Shown in pieces: positions 43,517 to 52,316 of a DNA stretch of 64,000 bases. The position numbers and the translations under genes were made by a program. Positions within the stretch are counted from its first letter, which is position 1, and the number at the start of each line of letters is the position of its first letter. The stretch covers positions 496,001 to 560,000 of the forward strand of contig CAJULQ010000001.1 of assembly GCA_910587595.1 (NCBI GenBank), written 5' to 3'. The notes beneath the pieces were generated by a model. That model searched no databases. It was not told the DNA's origin and saw nothing but the letters and a program-made list of their open reading frames with translations. Source of the DNA: an uncultured Christensenellaceae bacterium (GTDB lineage: Bacteria > Bacillota > Clostridia > Christensenellales > Pumilibacteraceae).

Positions 43517-44034
43517 TACATATTACCTCCACCGCTTCCGTTCAACACATAATAAAAATTGTCCGATTGCCGTATCGCGCTGTCGTAGCCTTGCGGCGGG
43601 CTTGTTGTTGCTTGCACCTTTTCGTCGTTATTTTGCGTGGTCTTATAATTTAACGTAACGTCTTGCAACTCGTATGTGAGCGCGATATTGTCAACGTGCA
43701 TACCTTGCGCTATGACCGATGCTTCGATGAGCGATATGCGGTGCGTGCAAATATCGGCGCACCCCTCGTATTCCTCCACGTCGTCGTGGTCTACTACCAT
43801 ATCCCACGTTTTCGGCACGTCGGTATAGTTTTCGGTCAAATACCGCTCTAAACGTATTTTCGTTTTCGGCGGGAACGCCGTTTTTGTTTCAATCGGCATA
43901 GACTTTAATACGATTTCGCCCGTGTCAAGCGTTTCGTCGAGCCGGTCCTCTATGAAAATCGGCGCGGTCAAATAGGCGGTGTATTCCGTGCTTTTGTGTC
44001 CGCTTTGCCATAGAAAAACGCGCCAATAATACAT
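43516..44034 (-). CDS. Phage distal tail/baseplate-associated protein
   Basis: 172 residues. No signal. Short beta strands and polar C-terminal Gly-rich end (NGSGGGNM). Segment TAYLTAPIFIEDRLDETLDT is typical of small Dit-like baseplate proteins in shape only. The following start overlaps by one base. The order tape-measure-like gene, this gene, then large baseplate gene supports a Dit or hub-adaptor role. Confidence 0.65.
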   Translation of the reverse strand: MYYWRVFLWQSGHKSTEYTAYLTAPIFIEDRLDETLDTGEIVLKSMPIETKTAFPPKTKIRLERYLTENYTDVPKTWDMVVDHDDVEEYEGCADICTHRISLIEASVIAQGMHVDNIALTYELQDVTLNYKTTQNNDEKVQATTSPPQGYDSAIRQSDNFYYVLNGSGGGNM

Positions 44035-44598
44035 TTATCTTACCCTCCCGGTCAGTGCCGAATAGTTGGCTCTTGCAAGCTGATAGGCTTGCGAATTGCT
44101 TTGCTCGAACATTTCGTGTGCGTATGCTCTTTCGCGTTCGGCATACTTAAACGCTAAACTTATGCCCGATGATGCCGCGCCGACGACAGCACCGACCGCC
44201 GCGCCGATGCCGCCGAAAGCTGCGCCAGCCGCCGCGCCGCCGAGTGCGCCTTGTCCTATACTCAAAACGTCCGTAACCTTTTCAATCTTGCGGTTTACTA
44301 TCGCTTGATAGTTGCTGTCGCCGCTCGACCGTCCTATGTCGCTGACGAAATAATTTATCGCTTCGCGCCCCGTCTGTACCGCCAAATTTACACCCGCTTG
44401 TATGGCAAAAAATGTAGTCGGCGAAACGGCTTGCTTCATCTTGTCTTTTATTGTGCTGTTGTAGTTCAGCACTTTATACAAAAGCGATTTATCCTTTTTC
44501 TTTTTGCCGCCGCCGTCCTTGCTATCGTCCGAGCCGAACAAGCCGCCTTTCATCTTACCGCCGTCGTATACGATAATTTTCAAATTATGCAACGCCAT
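44035..44598 (-). CDS. Short tape-measure-like/internal virion protein
   Basis: 187 residues. Lys-rich N-terminal part (DGGGKKKKDKSLLYKVL), then amphipathic helices, a strong Gly/Ala hydrophobic segment GAAAGAAFGGIGAAVGAVVG near residues 120-145, and a charged helical tail. Gly/Ala-rich membrane-like segments are typical of tape measure proteins, but at 187 residues it is far shorter than known ones (usually 600-2,000). It could be an internal virion protein of a short-tailed phage. Overlaps the next upstream gene by 14 bases. Confidence 0.6.
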   Translation of the reverse strand: MALHNLKIIVYDGGKMKGGLFGSDDSKDGGGKKKKDKSLLYKVLNYNSTIKDKMKQAVSPTTFFAIQAGVNLAVQTGREAINYFVSDIGRSSGDSNYQAIVNRKIEKVTDVLSIGQGALGGAAAGAAFGGIGAAVGAVVGAASSGISLAFKYAERERAYAHEMFEQSNSQAYQLARANYSALTGRVR

Positions 44599-45550
44599 TT
44601 TTCTTGCCTCGCTTTACGAAAGTTACCGTGTGCGTTTCGTTTCCCGTGTCCGCGTTTACGGTTATTTTGTGGTCTTTAACGATCATCTCGTGCGTGTAGG
44701 TGTTTTCGCCGCGCGTTACCTTAACCGTAAACGGTTGGTTGTTGTCTACGCCGCCCGGCGCAAACGATTTGGCTGTTAGGTAATTCACGAACGCATTGTT
44801 GAAGCCGTCGAATACCAAAACAAACGATGTTGCGCGTGAAAGGTTTATCTCGCCCACCGTTTCGCGGTGCGTTATGCCCGGCACGGCATCTTGCGTCATC
44901 ACGCTTGCAAGCGAAAAACTTGTGAGCGGAACGTCCGCGCTCTTGTATTCGCCGTTATCGGTAAAACCGATATTTACGGTGTAGTCGCTGTAGCTTGCTA
45001 CGTCGGGATAAAGCAAAACCGCAACGTCCACGTCCACGTTTGCCACTTCGCCGAACGGTGCGGCGGTCATTATGTCGCCTATGTTCGGGCGGTCGAAAAA
45101 TACAACGGCGCGGCGCGTTTCCTTGCCGAACTTCACGGGTATACGCAAACCGCATACGGCAATGTTGCTGTCCTCGATAAGATATTCAAGCAGCTTGATT
45201 TTGCTCGTCTGTATGTAGTACCCGAGCGACGCTTGCAAAACTACCGTGTCAACGTCTTTCGAGAATAGCCGCTCGATATTATCCACCGCCAAACCGCAAA
45301 AAGCGCAGTTCAGTGCCGCCAACTCGTTTACTTGTCCTTTTTCCGCGAGTATTTCCTTGATCACGTCTTGCGTAGGTTTTGCGCGGTGTTTGAATGTAAA
45401 GTATTCGATATTTAGTATCTCGGATATTTTCTTGCCGCGCCACGTTTCGGGCGCGTCCGTATCGTCGATAATAACGTCCACGTCCTCGTCCTCGAATATG
45501 CCGCGAATTATCGCAAGCACCGCATCGGCTGTTATGCGTATTTTATTCAT
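44585..45550 (-). CDS. Phage structural protein, probable tail tube-type or head-proximal protein
   Basis: 321 residues, GGAGG upstream of ATG 45550. A helical N-terminal half (AVLAIIRGIFEDEDVDVIID), then beta-rich segments with TVNADTGNETHTVTFVKRGK at the C-terminus. Sits between the helical 172-residue gene and the tape-measure-like gene, where tail tube genes are usually placed. It could also be the major tail protein. No firm family match. Confidence 0.62.
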   Translation of the reverse strand: MNKIRITADAVLAIIRGIFEDEDVDVIIDDTDAPETWRGKKISEILNIEYFTFKHRAKPTQDVIKEILAEKGQVNELAALNCAFCGLAVDNIERLFSKDVDTVVLQASLGYYIQTSKIKLLEYLIEDSNIAVCGLRIPVKFGKETRRAVVFFDRPNIGDIMTAAPFGEVANVDVDVAVLLYPDVASYSDYTVNIGFTDNGEYKSADVPLTSFSLASVMTQDAVPGITHRETVGEINLSRATSFVLVFDGFNNAFVNYLTAKSFAPGGVDNNQPFTVKVTRGENTYTHEMIVKDHKITVNADTGNETHTVTFVKRGKKNGVA

Positions 45551-46065
45551 ACTCTTTTGAGCCTCCTATATCCGACCTTTCGTTCCCACGCGCGTTTGTT
45601 CTTGGCGAACTGCTCGGGCTTTTCGTTCTTCACGCTGTTGAGCGCGTTCATATCGCTGTTGTATTGAAAGTTATCCATAACCGCGCGCATCGCCTTTATC
45701 TTGGCGGCGGTGCTTTTTGTGTTTTCGAGCTGTTTCAGCGTAGCATACGGCAAGTATAACGGCGTATTCTTGCGTAACGCTTGCACGATTTTCGGAGTAT
45801 TGTTTATAAAGCTCTCGATTATGGCTTGCAAGGTACGCACACGCGCCAAAACCGCCGCTTGTTTGCCATTTACCGCAATATCGCCCTCGGGTGTAATTTT
45901 GCCGTTTAACGCCGCGACAAGGTATTTTTTCACGCGCTCCTCGGTCTTGGCTTGCGAATACACGTTTTGCAATTTCTCGCCCGCATCGAACTGCGGAAAT
46001 ACATTCGCAAGCTGCGCGTTCATAAACAAGTCGCGTATGTGTATATTTCGGTTGTATTCTTGCAT
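45547..46065 (-). CDS. Helical phage connector-region protein, function unknown
   Basis: 172 residues, overlapping the next gene by four bases (ATGA). Strongly helical with Ala/Lys-rich segments (IIESFINNTPKIVQALRKNT, TKSTAAKIKAMRAVMDNFQY). No motif recognised. Placed between head-closure-type and tail genes. Confidence 0.6.
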   Translation of the reverse strand: MQEYNRNIHIRDLFMNAQLANVFPQFDAGEKLQNVYSQAKTEERVKKYLVAALNGKITPEGDIAVNGKQAAVLARVRTLQAIIESFINNTPKIVQALRKNTPLYLPYATLKQLENTKSTAAKIKAMRAVMDNFQYNSDMNALNSVKNEKPEQFAKNKRAWERKVGYRRLKRV

Positions 46066-46067
46066 CG

Positions 46068-46469
46068 TTACAGTCCCGCGCTCGAAATCGGCAAATGCTG
46101 AAAGGTTTGTATCTGCTTCGGTGTGTAAATGTAGTCGGTAGTCTTACCGTCTATTATGAGCCAAAACCCCGCAAGCGGCGTATCGCCCGTTATTTTTATA
46201 ACGTCGCCGTCGTCAAACTTTTTGAGCGAATTCGTCCGTATCGTTACATACGAATTAGGCACGATAAGACCGTCGAGCGGTTGCTCGTCCGTGTCTTGCT
46301 TCGCTGTTTCCTCTATCCACCGAAAACTACCCACGCAAGCGTAGCGGTTATCTTGCACGGTTATCGTGTCGCCGTTCTTTATCTCGACCGGCATATCGTT
46401 CGTAAGCCGCTTATACAACCGCGCCGGCTCGTGCGGCGAAAACATAGGATATTCAAAATTTTGCGCCAT
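46068..46469 (-). CDS. Head-closure-type phage protein
   Basis: 133 residues, beta-rich, with RLTNDMPVEIKNGDTITVQD and DGDVIKITGDTPLAGFWLII. Size and order after the head-tail connector and before tail genes fit a head-completion/stopper protein (SPP1 gp16-like in role). Similarity is structural in kind, not a confident family match. Confidence 0.6.
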   Translation of the reverse strand: MAQNFEYPMFSPHEPARLYKRLTNDMPVEIKNGDTITVQDNRYACVGSFRWIEETAKQDTDEQPLDGLIVPNSYVTIRTNSLKKFDDGDVIKITGDTPLAGFWLIIDGKTTDYIYTPKQIQTFQHLPISSAGL

Positions 46470-46478
46470 TGGTCCCTC

Positions 46479-47024
46479 CTAATACGCCGACAAGTCCATA
46501 CGGTATTCGCCGGTCGCGTTCGGGTCGGTAAGGTAATTTGTCCGAAGCCAAATAAGCACCTCATCGTGAAGCCAATATCCCGACGACATATCCACGTCGT
46601 TATCGCGCAAGCGTCCGCTCTCACTGTTCACGATCATTTTCGGTGCGCGTTTCGCGTCGCCGAAATCGTTGATATACTCGGCTTGCTTTACGAGCATACG
46701 CTCTAATTCGAGCCGCCCCTCTCTCGGTGTTTTCACGCGCCCGAAAAGGCTTTTTGCAAGTCGATAGCACATAAGGTTGTATTTCGTCAATGCCATTATT
46801 GCTATGTAGCTGTAAACGTGGTCGGTTGCCGTGCGTATCAACCGCTTTGCTTCTTGCGCGTCGCACAACACGCCGTAGTATTCGAGCGCGGCATCGGTCA
46901 AATAATAGCGGTGGTCGCTCTTGTCGTAACGTAGCCGCTCCGTATCGCACGGATATTGCGCATTGCTCGGTATCTCATCGTAAAACGGTATTATGAGATT
47001 GCTGTTGTCTATATTGGTATACAT
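46479..47024 (-). CDS. Head-tail adaptor protein
   Basis: 181 residues, mostly helical (DAALEYYGVLCDAQEAKRLI, YSYIAIMALTKYNLMCYRLA), with an acidic Tyr/Trp-rich C-terminal part. Its length and position after the capsid and before the head-closure protein fit the gp6/gp15-type head-tail connector. Six bases separate it from the next upstream gene. The family name is inferred from order. Confidence 0.65.
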   Translation of the reverse strand: MYTNIDNSNLIIPFYDEIPSNAQYPCDTERLRYDKSDHRYYLTDAALEYYGVLCDAQEAKRLIRTATDHVYSYIAIMALTKYNLMCYRLAKSLFGRVKTPREGRLELERMLVKQAEYINDFGDAKRAPKMIVNSESGRLRDNDVDMSSGYWLHDEVLIWLRTNYLTDPNATGEYRMDLSAY

Positions 47025-47030
47025 AGGTCT

Positions 47031-47423
47031 TTACTCCTCTCGTGATATTAGGCGACTGCCGCTCGACCACTTTTCGTTACTCTCGCGCCCTTTATATCCG
47101 GGCAATGTGCGAACGGTAACTTGACGTTGATTGTGTACGTCAAGTCCTTGCTGTCGGGCGATTTCGAGCCTTTGTCCGACATTCTTCGGTTTAATATCGT
47201 TGTTTGGGTCGGTCAAAAAGTCTGCTCTTGCTTTCCAACCTCCCGTATCTTCTTTTGTCGTCGTTTGAACAATCGCAAGTGTATTATATAGCTTGTGGCT
47301 TTTGTAGTGTTCTACGGGTACAACTATAACGTCGCCCGCTCTGTATTCTTTATCGGTTTCGTAATCGTATAGCTTGCCGCTTGGCGAGCCGTGACCATAC
47401 GAAACGCTTACCAGCTTCGCCAT
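47031..47423 (-). CDS. Phage SH3-like small protein, function unknown
   Basis: 130 residues with a beta-rich first half (KLVSVSYGHGSPSGKLYDYE, AGDVIVVPVEHYKSHKLYNT) like a small beta-barrel and a basic tail. It lies between the homing-endonuclease-like gene and the connector genes. Possibly a head decoration or connector accessory. I cannot assign a family. Confidence 0.55.
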   Translation of the reverse strand: MAKLVSVSYGHGSPSGKLYDYETDKEYRAGDVIVVPVEHYKSHKLYNTLAIVQTTTKEDTGGWKARADFLTDPNNDIKPKNVGQRLEIARQQGLDVHNQRQVTVRTLPGYKGRESNEKWSSGSRLISREE

Positions 47424-47434
47424 TGCGTGTCCTC

Positions 47435-48001
47435 CTAATTAATCGCCGTTTTATAATTAAAGTTTTTCAACGAAAATACTTTATCGAGCGACCACCCTCT
47501 CGCAAGCCGACGCGATATATTCTTTCGGGGTACTCCCGTTTCTCGCGCCCACTCCGTAACCGTTTGCGTCTTGCCTTTATATGTGATTTTGTCCGTTGTG
47601 CGCAAATCTTTATCTTCGAAAACTCTATCTATCGGCAAACCTTTATGTAGCCGATTTCGCATAGTCGCATAGCTAATTCCAAGCTCGTCCGCCCATTGGC
47701 TCTCGGTTTGCGTTTTGCCGTTATGCGTTATAAGGCGGTTGTTGCGCTTATTGTTGGCTTGAACTTTCATTGTCGCCCATCGGCAGTTGCTCGGCTCATA
47801 GTTTCCGTTCGTGTCTATGCGGTCGATAGTCAAATCGTCGCTGTAACCGTTCGCGTATGCCCATTGCTCGAATGCGTAAAAATCTTGCCATTCGTCGCAA
47901 ATCGTTATACCGCGCCCGCCGTAGTTGCGGTAGTATTTGAAATTTAGGTTATAGCACCGTTGCCGCATATTCTTCCAAATCGTTTTTATTCTACTCGGCA
48001 T
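47435..48001 (-). CDS. HNH/AP2-type homing endonuclease-like protein
   Basis: 188 residues. RYCYNLNFKYYRNYGGRGIT-like region followed by CDEWQDFYAFEQWAYANGY and LTIDRIDTNGNYEPSNCRWA, the pattern shared by HNH nucleases fused to AP2-like DNA-binding domains in phages. The second half has HTH-like repeats (QWADELGISYATMRNRLHKG, EWARETGVPRKNISRRLARG). It interrupts an otherwise compact structural gene run, typical of free-standing homing endonucleases. It may cut an unfilled allele of the phage genome. Confidence 0.83.
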   Translation of the reverse strand: MPSRIKTIWKNMRQRCYNLNFKYYRNYGGRGITICDEWQDFYAFEQWAYANGYSDDLTIDRIDTNGNYEPSNCRWATMKVQANNKRNNRLITHNGKTQTESQWADELGISYATMRNRLHKGLPIDRVFEDKDLRTTDKITYKGKTQTVTEWARETGVPRKNISRRLARGWSLDKVFSLKNFNYKTAIN

Positions 48002-48019
48002 CGCACCGCACCTCCCGTG

Positions 48020-48313
48020 TTAGTCGTTGTCCGCGTCGCTGTCGTTGTTGTCGTCCGCGTCGCCGCTGTCGGTGCTTATGCCGTCGAAGTGTTCGCTCCA
48101 CTTGTTAGCCGCCGCCCAATTCTCGCTCTCGCTCGCCTTGCACTTGGTCTTGATTTCGTCGACGCAAGCCTTTATGTCCTCGCGCTCGGGGTTCGCTTCG
48201 GCTATGTATTCCATTTCTTCCAAAACGTATTCCAAGCTCTCGCGTGCGCTCGCCGCCACCGACATAGCTCTACCGCATAAGCGGCTCATTCTATTGTCTG
48301 CGCTGTGTTCCAT
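48020..48313 (-). CDS. Small acidic phage protein near the capsid gene
   Basis: 97 residues from ATG 48313 (GGAGG upstream; the frame to 48346 is less likely). Helical middle (ESLEYVLEEMEYIAEANPER) and a very acidic tail (DADDNNDSDADND). Its distance of 77 bases from the capsid stop contains a hairpin. Role unknown; possibly a capsid accessory or scaffold helper. Confidence 0.6.
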   Translation of the reverse strand: MEHSADNRMSRLCGRAMSVAASARESLEYVLEEMEYIAEANPEREDIKACVDEIKTKCKASESENWAAANKWSEHFDGISTDSGDADDNNDSDADND

Positions 48314-48347
48314 TATTACCTCCGAATTGTGGTGTAACGAAATCAAA

Positions 48348-48370
48348 GGGAGCGAGTATGCCCCGCTCCC
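48348..48370 (-). terminator. Attenuator-like hairpin after the capsid gene
   Basis: GGGAGCG (48348-48354) and CGCTCCC (48364-48370) make a 7-bp GC stem. On the minus strand it follows the capsid stop codon (20 bases) and is followed by TTTGATTT, a moderate T-tract. It may lower transcription of downstream tail genes relative to capsid. Confidence 0.5.
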
Positions 48371-48389
48371 GTTGTTTCCGTCGTGTAGT

Positions 48390-49445
48390 TTAGCCGTTAC
48401 CGCCGCCGCTCACCGGAGCTTCGACGAACTTCTTGGCGATTGCCTTTTGCGTGTTGCGAATACGCCCGCCGCAAACGGTCAGTATCGATATGAGCGTGCT
48501 ATTGTGAATAATAGCGTCATACGGTACAAGCCCGATAAAGCGCGCCACGTTGATTATGCATAGCGTCTTGTGGTCGTAGAGAATATACTCGATATTGCTC
48601 CAATCCCACAAAGCCTTTTCTTTTTCCCACGCTTCCTTTTTGGCGGCGTCGGTGGGTGCAGTTTCGGAAAGTCCGACAAGTGCGCTGTTGTCTTGTCCGA
48701 GCGCGTTCGACGTGAATATCTTAACCTTGCCGCTGAACAGCGTACCGATATACACTTGCCCGAGCGCCGAGGTTTCGGTCGCACTTGCCGCCGAGAAGTA
48801 TGTCCTTTCGTTCAAATGCTTAAGGAATACAGCGTCGGTGTCGTCGCTTATAAGCAGCGTGTCCGGCTCGGCTCCGGCTTTGCGAATAACTTTGCGGTCA
48901 TCGATTATGTTATCGATCACGGTCGTTTTCGTGCAGCGCTCCGTATTCGCCGAAGCGGGCGCGCCGACATCGGTCGGATCGGGCGAACCGCCGCCGTTGA
49001 TAAGGTACGAAAGATAACGAAGCTCTTTAACCTCGTCGTAGCTCTCGGACGCGAGCTGCACCTTGTCGGCGGTCTTGCCGCTTACGCGCGCCTTGTCGAT
49101 AGGCTCGTAGACAACTTCCGCAACTTTCAGTACGTCGTTGCACTTGACCTCGATAAACTTGCCGTCGCTCGAAGTAGGCACGACGCGGAACGCTTCGTCG
49201 TCCGTAGCCTTGCACATATTGACCTTGATTTTGTCGAGCTTGCGAATGAACGCAACCGCGAATTGGTTGTCGACCATAAGGCTCTCGACGTCGGTCGCAT
49301 AAGTTACGCCCGGTATCATTACCTTATCGCGAAACAAATTCGGCTCGAGCATATCGATTACGCCGCCGTCAACGGTTGCTCCCGCCGTGGGGAGGTTGCT
49401 GTCCTTGTTCCAATTTTGGAACGCATCACCCAATGTGATTGCCAT
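48390..49445 (-). CDS. Major capsid protein
   Basis: 351 residues, GGAGAAC before ATG 49445. Sequence has the general HK97-fold order: an N-terminal arm (LGDAFQNWNKDSNLPTAG), spine helix, beta-rich middle with ELRYLSYLINGGGSPDPTDV, and a C-terminal RIRNTQKAIAKKFVEAPVSG. It lies directly after the scaffold gene and is the most abundant-type gene in this place in phage maps. There are no protease motifs, so an independent prohead protease is not apparent; the scaffold gene may lack one. Confidence 0.8.
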   Translation of the reverse strand: MAITLGDAFQNWNKDSNLPTAGATVDGGVIDMLEPNLFRDKVMIPGVTYATDVESLMVDNQFAVAFIRKLDKIKVNMCKATDDEAFRVVPTSSDGKFIEVKCNDVLKVAEVVYEPIDKARVSGKTADKVQLASESYDEVKELRYLSYLINGGGSPDPTDVGAPASANTERCTKTTVIDNIIDDRKVIRKAGAEPDTLLISDDTDAVFLKHLNERTYFSAASATETSALGQVYIGTLFSGKVKIFTSNALGQDNSALVGLSETAPTDAAKKEAWEKEKALWDWSNIEYILYDHKTLCIINVARFIGLVPYDAIIHNSTLISILTVCGGRIRNTQKAIAKKFVEAPVSGGGNG

Positions 49446-49473
49446 AATTGTTGTTCTCCTTTATGAAAAAATT

Positions 49474-50253
49474 TTAGGTGTCGTACCCCCTTGCTTTCCG
49501 TAACTCGGCGACCCTTTTTTCAAAGTCATTCATTACGGGCGGGCTTTCGGGGTTCGGTGCTGTTTTGCCCGCGAGGGGTGGTGTCTTGCCGAATGTAATT
49601 CGCCCCTCTTGCGATGCTTGCCATTCGGGGTATTTGGCGACGAAGTCCGCGACCTTGTCTATGGACGCGCCCTCTGCCATAAATAGCTTTGTTGCCGCTT
49701 CGATGCGCTCGGCGTTTATACCGGCTTTAAGCAAAGCGTTTTCCACTTTAAGGCTCGTTACCTCGTCGGCGGTTTCCGTCTTTGCTTGGGTTTCCGAACT
49801 CGGCGGCGGCGTAGGCGGTTCGTCTTTGTGGGACAGCCGCGTTACCACGCTTGCCGCAAGCTCTTTGACGTTCGGCGTTATGCCTTGCATTACTTGCTGT
49901 TTGACAAGCGTCTTGATTGTGGTGTCCTCAAAGGCGTTGTATCGGTCGGGCAAGCTCGCCTTTGCGGTCTTTGAAACGCGCCGGAGCGTTGCATTGTAGG
50001 CTTCGTATTGCTCCGCTGTCATTTCCCGCGCCGGTTCTTTTGCCGGTTCCTCTTCGCCTTGTTTCGTCGTGTCCGTTTGTGCTGCGGTGGGATCGTCCGT
50101 AGCGGCGGGCGGCGGTGTTTGCTGTTGGCTCTCCGCTTGCGGTTGTGCTTCAGCTTGTGGCTGTTCCGCTTGCGGTTTGCTCTCCGGCTGCGCTGCGCCC
50201 GGTGTGGTGATTTGTTCTCCCTCGTTGGGTTTCTGAACTTCTTGTCCGTCCAT
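49474..50253 (-). CDS. Capsid scaffold protein
   Basis: 259 residues, very Gln/Pro/Glu-rich N-terminal 70 residues (KPQAEQPQAEAQPQAESQQQ), then coiled coil-like TAEQYEAYNATLRRVSKTAK and a helical body. Ends with the basic FEKRVAELRKARGYDT. This composition and order between portal and capsid are typical of phage scaffolds of the SPP1/phi29 type. Confidence 0.85.
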   Translation of the reverse strand: MDGQEVQKPNEGEQITTPGAAQPESKPQAEQPQAEAQPQAESQQQTPPPAATDDPTAAQTDTTKQGEEEPAKEPAREMTAEQYEAYNATLRRVSKTAKASLPDRYNAFEDTTIKTLVKQQVMQGITPNVKELAASVVTRLSHKDEPPTPPPSSETQAKTETADEVTSLKVENALLKAGINAERIEAATKLFMAEGASIDKVADFVAKYPEWQASQEGRITFGKTPPLAGKTAPNPESPPVMNDFEKRVAELRKARGYDT

Positions 50254-50327
50254 TGTGTTTGTTCCTCCGTTAACGTCTGGGTGACTATTTTTTTGTATAT
50301 CTAACCTTGCGGCTGAATACCGTTGCT

Positions 50328-50356
50328 AAACGCCGTATATTGCGACACACGGCGTT
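50328..50356 (-). promoter_or_regulatory. Intercistronic hairpin between scaffold and portal genes
   Basis: AAACGCCGT and ACGGCGTTT pair as a 9-bp perfect stem. No strong T-tract, so it is more likely an mRNA-stability or processing structure than a terminator. Confidence 0.4.
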
Positions 50357-50360
50357 TTGT

Positions 50361-52085
50361 TTATTCGGCGAGTGTTTGCTCGCCGTCGGGGTTGTCCTTG
50401 TCTTGCAAGTCCTTTTGTGCGCCCTCGTCGTCGCCGTCGGGGTTGTCTTTGGGCGACGGTGTTACGACCGCGCTTTTATCGGGCGGCTTCGCGGGGTCTA
50501 CTACTTGTATCAGCTCGTTGCTCTTCTCGGCGTATATAAGGTTTGCTTCCTTGTATATCGCTTCTTCGTCCCAATCGGGGTGCTGTTCACGAACTGCCGC
50601 GAATACGCTCATAATGTTGGCTTGAACTTTGCGTGCGAGAACTGTTGCGACCTCTTCCGGCGTGTCCACTATGTACTTGCGGAACGCCGCTTTTATGCCG
50701 TGATATTCTTCGGCGACGATCGCGCTTTTGCCGGTTGCCCTATCGGTCGCGGTTGTGTTGCCGTTGATAAAATCTTCGTATTGAAGCAGTACGGCAAATA
50801 GCTTTGTCAAATACCGCTCGTAATCTTTGGCGAACGAGTTACGCGTCCGAATGCTGTTGCGTTCTTTGGCGTTTTGCGTTCCCTCCGCTTCGACGTGTCC
50901 GGAAAGCTGCAAGCCAAGCGTCGCCGCGTTTATGCCGGTTTTGTTGAGCGCGATATTGATTTGGAATTTCGCGCTTTCCACGAACTCGGTCGTGTTGAGC
51001 TTTGCTTGTATTTGCTGCAGTAGCTTTTCGGCTTCTTTCGCGTTCTTCGGCAAAAGGAACGAATGGCGGCGGGTGCTGAATGCTCCCTTGTCTTTGTCGC
51101 CCTCGATATTCGACGGTATCATTTGCTCGTCTATGAGCAAATACGGAAATGATTTGCGTACCGTGTCTACGCAATTCGACAGTATCTCGTCGAGCGCGCT
51201 CGATACGCTCTCCAAACCGAAAACCACGCCGTAGGGTCGCGCGTTGCCGTAAACGCTCGCGCCTTGCGTGTTGTTTAAGTTGTTCGGCAAGTAGACGATC
51301 GGAAAGTCTACGAGCGGCAGCACTTGCTTCTCTTCGATGCCGTAGGCGTCGAACACTCGCTTTTTCAGCTCTTTGTTTCTATCGCAAAACTTTGAGCCGT
51401 TGAATATGCGGTGTCGCTGAAGTATTCCGTCGTCCTCGTAGCGTGTAACGCCCTCGCGTTTGACTGCCTTTTTGCGGCGTGTGTATATGGTGTGCAGTTC
51501 GAAGTCTTGCGGCTCGCCGTTGAGAAACACTTGCTGCTTGACCGTGTATTCCACAATGCGGTTATACTTGCGTTTTATCACAAGCCGCTCTGCGGGTACA
51601 AGCTCGATTATCGGTAGGTTCGATATTTCGGGGTCAAAGTGTATATGCCACGCCGCGTCGCCGATGCCGAGCGTTTCGATAAGGCTCGCTTTCAAAACCG
51701 CCGTGTCGAACTCGTTTTCTTCGAGTATCGGCTGCAATCGGTTCTTTATCTCGGGCGGCACAGTTTCGTCGAAATCGTAACCCGAACCGCATACGAGCTT
51801 CGCGATGCTCTCGCATATCATTGGTATAATTCCGAAGAACTCTTCGGCATTTTCCACGAAGTCGTCGCCGTAGTAGAACGAGCGTTTAATCTCGGCTATC
51901 TTGTACGCATCGGCAAAGAACCGCGCCGCCTCGACCTTGTAAAAGTGTTTGATAACGGTCGGGTCGTTTGACAGCAGCGCTCGGTATTTCGCCGTATTGA
52001 ACGCCCAAAATGCCCCTTGATTGTACAGCTTGGTTTTGTTCGCTTCGATAAGGTTCATTTGGTAGGGGTTTTTGATTTCGCCCAT
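50361..52085 (-). CDS. Portal protein
   Basis: 574 residues. Helical body with YRALLSNDPTVIKHFYKVEA and a middle portal core including PIIELVPAERLVIKRKYN and RKSFPYLLIDEQMIPSNIEG. The C-terminus (residues 500-574) is Asp/Pro-rich and probably disordered. Position between terminase and scaffold and its length are as in SPP1-type portals. It makes the dodecameric DNA entry ring. Confidence 0.85.
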   Translation of the reverse strand: MGEIKNPYQMNLIEANKTKLYNQGAFWAFNTAKYRALLSNDPTVIKHFYKVEAARFFADAYKIAEIKRSFYYGDDFVENAEEFFGIIPMICESIAKLVCGSGYDFDETVPPEIKNRLQPILEENEFDTAVLKASLIETLGIGDAAWHIHFDPEISNLPIIELVPAERLVIKRKYNRIVEYTVKQQVFLNGEPQDFELHTIYTRRKKAVKREGVTRYEDDGILQRHRIFNGSKFCDRNKELKKRVFDAYGIEEKQVLPLVDFPIVYLPNNLNNTQGASVYGNARPYGVVFGLESVSSALDEILSNCVDTVRKSFPYLLIDEQMIPSNIEGDKDKGAFSTRRHSFLLPKNAKEAEKLLQQIQAKLNTTEFVESAKFQINIALNKTGINAATLGLQLSGHVEAEGTQNAKERNSIRTRNSFAKDYERYLTKLFAVLLQYEDFINGNTTATDRATGKSAIVAEEYHGIKAAFRKYIVDTPEEVATVLARKVQANIMSVFAAVREQHPDWDEEAIYKEANLIYAEKSNELIQVVDPAKPPDKSAVVTPSPKDNPDGDDEGAQKDLQDKDNPDGEQTLAE

Positions 52086-52100
52086 TGGTGTAGTCCTCTC

Positions 52101-52316
52101 TTATGTCGCGCCGTTGCCGAGCTTCCGCAATTCCATTTCGGCGGTGTAGTCGACGGGCGGCTTAATGACGCGGTCTTTCGTCCAATCTTCCTTGACTACC
52201 GTCCACCCGCGCTTCTTATAGCCGCCGCGTTCGTAGTCCTCTTCGCATATAACCGTCCGCATTTTGCCGGTCGGGTCTTGTATGCAAATTCGGCTATCGC
52301 TTCGCACATTAGCCAT
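52101..52316 (-). CDS. Small phage protein before the portal gene
   Basis: 71 residues from ATG 52316 (the in-frame start at 52325 is within the previous gene). Basic and beta-rich: RICIQDPTGKMRTVICEEDY, GGYKKRGWTVVKEDW. The repeated GxKxRGW-type motif also appears in the 111-residue gene upstream (DYKANGWKERPL), hinting at related small domains. Function unknown. Confidence 0.6.
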   Translation of the reverse strand: MANVRSDSRICIQDPTGKMRTVICEEDYERGGYKKRGWTVVKEDWTKDRVIKPPVDYTAEMELRKLGNGAT

